Shown here: piece after piece, positions 60,276 through 64,000 of the stretch
Numbering within the stretch: the stretch's first letter is position 1
Layout of the letters: each line of letters opens with the position of its first letter
Source of the DNA: Anas platyrhynchos
Taxonomy: Eukaryota > Chordata > Aves > Anseriformes > Anatidae
Length of the DNA: 64,000 nucleotides
Direction of reading: 5' to 3'
NCBI RefSeq assembly: GCF_047663525.1
Contig: NC_092613.1
Coordinates: 6,287,501 to 6,351,500 of the forward strand
The notes under the pieces: model-generated
Database searches by the model: none
Told to the model about the DNA's origin: nothing
The model's input: only the letters and a program-made list of their open reading frames with translations
Position numbers and translations under genes: made by a program

Positions 60276-63200
60276 GCCAGAATTATTCCAGGTGCCTGTT
60301 ACAACACACCCCAGCGATGCGGGGATTTCGTTCCCAGGTGCTTTATCTCCGTTACGCAAGGCTTTCAGCCTGGTGCATGCAGCCTTGCAGCTGCTCCGTG
60401 TGAGCTGTCCTTCCTTTTTGTGGGGAAAGCGGGGTTCTCCTTCCTTTTATCATGTAAGCCCCTATCCACAGTGGGAGACCTGCGGGGCTCGGGGAGGTTA
60501 CCAGCTCTGCCGAGGGCCCGGCTGTGTCTGCACCACCCCAAAACGACTCCGTGCCGTGTGTGCGAGGAGCCCAGGGAAGGTTTTTCTCAGAAACACGGTG
60601 TCCGCATGTCTCAGCAGGATTCTGCACGGCTCTCCTCAGCTGGGCTGCTCCATGCACGCTTTCAGCTGGATCCCGGTTCCCCTGATGGAGCTGAGCTCTC
60701 CACCAGCCCCGTGGCACTTTGTGGTCCCGCAGAAGGAGAGCCTTTCATGAGAGGCTGAGCGAAACTAAGGCTTTGTGCATTTGAAGAGCAGGTTTTCTCC
60801 TGGAGAAACCTTGCCAGGCTCTGGGAAGTCTCAGCTGTGCTGGGTGAGGCTGAGTCACCCCTCAGAAAATGGCATTATCCTGGGAAATGCAAGAAATTCC
60901 CAGCACCATTACCTCTGTCCCTCTTGGTGACCACCCACCCCAACAAAGAAGCAACCCCAGGAGATAAAAAATCACAGCAGGGCTGTCCGTTGGCAATTTT
61001 GGGGCCAGCTATTTTATTTTTTTTCAAGCTAGATTTAGATTTTGTGGTGATCTGTAGACACCTTCAGTTCAGGAGTGCCTGACAAGTTTGAACAGAAAAC
61101 CCTGCACCACTTTGGGAGCAGCATTGGGCCAGCGAGCCCTTTGATTGCAATCAGCGAGTTGGCAGGAATCCCAGGAACTCGCACAAAAATGCTTTGAAGA
61201 GGCCAGATGCACAAGGTGTGTCCCTGTGAGCGTGTGGGGTGCGGAGCAGTGATTCACGGCATCGCCATGCGATGCTTGGTGCGCGCACATGCAGCCGCTG
61301 GACCGCAGCGAAGGCCCCCGTCTCCCTCCGATCACCAGCTGCTTTTTTTTTTTTTTCGTTTTGTTAATCTCTCCAGTCTTTCGCCTATCCTGCTCCAGAT
61401 TTGGCACAGGTTTTGTTTCCCTTTCAGCCTTCTCCTGTTGCTGCCCCGGTGCCTGCGAGCTCCAGACAGAAAGGCAGACAGGGAATTTGCTCCAGGCGCT
61501 TGCAGATGCAAGCTCTGCTGCACTGGGCTTGCTGGGGATGACACTCACCGTGCCCTGCTAAGTAAGCATCCCCAGCCCGTGATTCAGAGCAGAAGCAGCA
61601 GTTTGCATAGAGGTGCAATAAACTCCTTTATTTAAGTACCTTTTTCTCTTTTAGAGATGGGATTGGAGTCAGTTGCAGAAACCTGGGAGATTCCCTCCCT
61701 TGGGCTAGACTGTGCAAACTCGCCCCGAAGAAACCATTGTTTCTTGAAAGCCTCTGTAAGCTCCCTGTCCCCAGCTCCCCAGCCCAGCTCAGCATTTTGG
61801 GCGAGTTATGAAACAGGGCAGATGCTGGAGCACAGCATTTGTATTATCCGCCAGCAAATGACTGGATGTGATAAACACTTGGCTCTCCCGTGCAGGGACA
61901 GGGTGAGGGCTGTTCCTTGCCGCGGGGGAAATGACATTACAGGTTTGCAAGAGCTGGGCACTTTGTTGTGCAGAAGCCATCTGACGCTGACAGCCTGTCA
62001 TTGATTTGCGAAAACATCGTTTGGCATCGATAACAAGCGTTCAGGAGAAACAAGTAGGACACAGAAAAGCAACACCCAGGTATTGCTTCGCTGTTCCCTA
62101 TCCAGACTGGAAGCGCACAGACGTGTCTCCACTATGAAAACAAGCACAGGAGAAGCAGAAAATCCTCCTCCGTGTTCCTGGACATTGGCAGAGGTCTTGG
62201 GCAGCGCTCACCCAGGCTGGCCTCCCCTGGGCATGCCCTAAATGTCTGAGTTGTTTGGGTGATGGAGCAGAGCGAAGCTGCTGCATCGCTTGGGTGAGAC
62301 ATTGGGAACCTTGGGGAGGGGAAGCCAAGGGTAATTAGGCTCTAGTTGCTCTAGGTCTGAGTCTCATTAACAGAGTTTGGGTTTCTGCTGCTGGGGTTCA
62401 CTGGAGAAGCACCCTGGAGCAGCAGCAGGTGTACAAAGCTCACCCTACCCAGGAACACGCCCCGTGCTTTCTGATATTGCTCTTGTTCCCATGAAAACCA
62501 ACGTGCGGCATTGCTGCGGCCACCTGCGTGTTCACAAACACCAGGGAAACACAAAACCTGATGAATGGGAATGAAATAAAGTGCGTTCGGTGTCCTCCTG
62601 CTGCTTTCGGGGAGGGACCCAGCATCTGTGAGCTGCCAGCACCGGGTCTAAGCTCAGCTAGACCCCAGGCACTGGTCCCTTGAGGGATGGAGGAACCCTC
62701 CCAAGTCCTCTCTGCTGCGGGGAGTTTTTGGGAGTTTTGTCCAGCAGTGCAGAGGAACGTGGTCCTCCAGCCATGTGTCCTTGTCCCATGCCCAGGACCT
62801 GGTGACAAGGGATCCCAGGGATCCTCTGTCCAGGGCGCCCTCCCCTTGGCCTCCCTCCTGAAGGGGTTTGTGCCTCTCCTCCTCTATCAGCCTCTAGTGG
62901 CTCGGCAGGAGCTTTGCCAGCACTTGCTGTGAAACTGAGTCTCCCAGCACCAGGGGGTCTGGTTCTCTGCAAAGGACCCTCTGCAGCCTGGCTTGGCAGA
63001 GAGAAACCTCTCCTTCAGAGTCACAACCCAGCGTGTGATTTCTCACATAGCCAGGTTCTCTTGCAGTCTTCTTGCCAAAAGTCCTCGCTTCTGCCCCGCT
63101 GCCCCAAGCCACTTGCAGAGATTGCCCCAAAGCTTTGCCGGGTGCCTGTCCTGATTTATACTCGGATTTTATACTGCTGCTGCCAAAGGGTCCACGACCT

Positions 63201-63559
63201 GTGCAGGCAGAGGAAGTTTTTGCACAGGGAGAGTTGGACAGAGGGAGATGGGAGCATCTCCACGGGGCCAGGGTGGTGGCTGGACCCCTAGGGACCGGGC
63301 ATGGTGGGCAGCGTTGTGCCACTGACCCATGGTGTGTGCAACGCTGCCTCTTGCTAACAGGGCTGTCCCCAGGCTCTTGGCACTGGGACACCATTTCGAT
63401 CCATCTTAAACCAAGAGAAATAACACAAAACAAGTTGAGCGGGCTGCACGGGAGCTCCTCCAGCCTATGAGCACCGTTTCCTAGCGAGACGCACAGCCCC
63501 ATATCCATGGCCCCGTTGCGAGGGGGCGCAGCAGTGCCCAATGCCCACCCCCAACCCCC
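60276..63559. other. Intergenic DNA upstream of PKP1
   Basis: No coding similarity was recognised. A T-run at about 61344-61358 is the only clear simple repeat. The stretch grades into the CpG-rich PKP1 promoter at its right end. Long open frames on both strands here reflect high GC. Confidence 0.5.
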
Positions 63560-63921
63560 TTCCCACCCTTCCCCTCTCCCTGCTGGGACTCCCCCCCCAG
63601 TTTGGGGCAGAGCTGGGACCAGGGCAGCAGAGCCGCGTGCCCTGCAGCGGCGGCGCGGGGGCCGCGAGCGAGCGGCGGCGGGGAGCGCGTGGGTGTGTGC
63701 AGGCAGGGCTGTATATCCAGTCTGGCAGAGGGTGTGCCTGCTCACACGGCAGGGAGCCGAGCCGGGAGCAGGAGCCCTGAGACACCCTCGGCCGGGGGAC
63801 GTATGGCAAGGAGGGGCTCGGGAGATTAACGCCAGAACGAGACGCGTTCGCTGTCGCCTCGTGTCGCGCGCGGTCAGGTGCAGTGCAGCCCCCTCTCCCC
63901 CCAGCCCCGCGGTGTGCAGCC
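63560..63921 (+). promoter_or_regulatory. PKP1: PKP1 promoter and 5' UTR, CpG-rich
   Basis: CpG density peaks at 63640-63700, followed by a TATA-like GTATATCC at 63711-63718 in otherwise GC-rich DNA. Transcription may therefore start near 63,740, giving a 5' UTR of about 180 nt. It contains one upstream ATG (63803). The start site was not observed, so the division between promoter and UTR is inferred. Confidence 0.6.
63803..63829 (+). other. Upstream ORF in PKP1 5' leader
   Basis: ATG at 63803 (sequence GTATGG) opens an 8-codon frame (MARRGSGD) that ends in TAA at 63827-63829, 92 nt before the PKP1 start. The -3 base is a C, so context is weak and it would be leaky. Its existence in the mRNA depends on the true start site. 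Confidence 0.4.
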
Positions 63922-64000
63922 ATGATTCACTCTCCACTGAAGACAGCGTTGGCATATGAGTGCTTCCAAGACCAGGCCAGCTCCACGCTGGCCCTGCCCT
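63922..64000 (+). CDS. PKP1: PKP1 first coding exon, cut by window end
   Basis: Plakophilin 1 is an armadillo-repeat protein of the desmosomal plaque that links desmoplakin and keratin filaments to desmosomal cadherins and also occurs in the nucleus. The visible 26 codons begin MIHSPLKTALAYECFQDQ, almost the same as the PKP1 amino-terminus I know from mammals, followed by ASSTLALP. The ATG has G at -3 (GCAGCCATG). The head domain seen here is the desmoplakin-binding part; armadillo repeats lie downstream, outside the window. No donor site has been reached, so the exon runs past 64000. Confidence 0.95.
   Translation, partial: MIHSPLKTALAYECFQDQASSTLALP

Noticed and set aside
62894-63955. 353-codon open frame on the minus strand over the PKP1 promoter
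   Set aside because: High GC and CpG content makes stops rare. It overlaps the PKP1 start antisense, has no recognisable domain and mixes many Cys/Arg/Pro/Ser residues typical of translated CpG islands.

Overview
The window is vertebrate nuclear DNA, most likely avian and probably galliform or a close relative. It has CR1 LINE fragments typical of bird genomes, long AT-rich introns with GT-AG junctions, and the gene order TMEM9 (inferred) - IGFN1 - PKP1, which is the conserved vertebrate order. No prokaryotic, viral or CRISPR features were seen.

Left edge (1-2.1 kb): a CpG-rich island at about 1.59-2.06 kb holds a minus-strand CCAAT box, a GC box and a minus-strand splice donor. This fits the promoter and non-coding first exon of TMEM9, transcribed leftwards, with the first 1.5 kb as its intron 1. 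From 2.1 to 25.9 kb the DNA is intergenic and/or the 5' UTR introns of IGFN1. It holds CR1 fragments at about 15.5-16.1 and 20.8-20.9 kb and two weak candidate untranslated exons, with no recognisable coding gene.

Centre (25.9-51.0 kb): the whole coding region of IGFN1 (immunoglobulin-like and fibronectin type III domain containing 1), a striated-muscle sarcomere/Z-disc-associated protein, on the + strand. I could join 23 coding exons by hand with every splice phase consistent (8,166 nt including the stop, 2,721 residues). Domain order: Ig1, a MyBP-C-like M-motif helical segment, Ig2, Ig3, a giant 4,560-nt exon, Ig4, Ig5, FN3-1, FN3-2, FN3-3, Ig6, FN3-4, Ig7, and a four-residue tail. The giant exon encodes 1,520 residues and contains about 32-33 tandem copies of a roughly 27-residue glycine-rich unit that begins SPYGKDGLPAG. 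This array is the most unusual object in the window. It shows higher-order duplications of two-unit blocks marked by a rare synonymous TAC codon.

Right edge (51-64 kb): after the IGFN1 polyadenylation signal (ATTAAA near 50,964) comes about 12.7 kb of GC-richer intergenic DNA with one CR1 fragment near 60.0-60.3 kb and no recognisable gene. The window ends inside the first coding exon of PKP1 (plakophilin 1), whose first 26 residues are read from 63,922 to 64,000. It is preceded by a CpG-rich promoter with a TATA-like element and a short upstream ORF.

The three genes are neighbours by synteny, not parts of one pathway: TMEM9 is an endosomal/lysosomal membrane protein, IGFN1 belongs to the muscle cytoskeleton and PKP1 to the desmosomal plaque.
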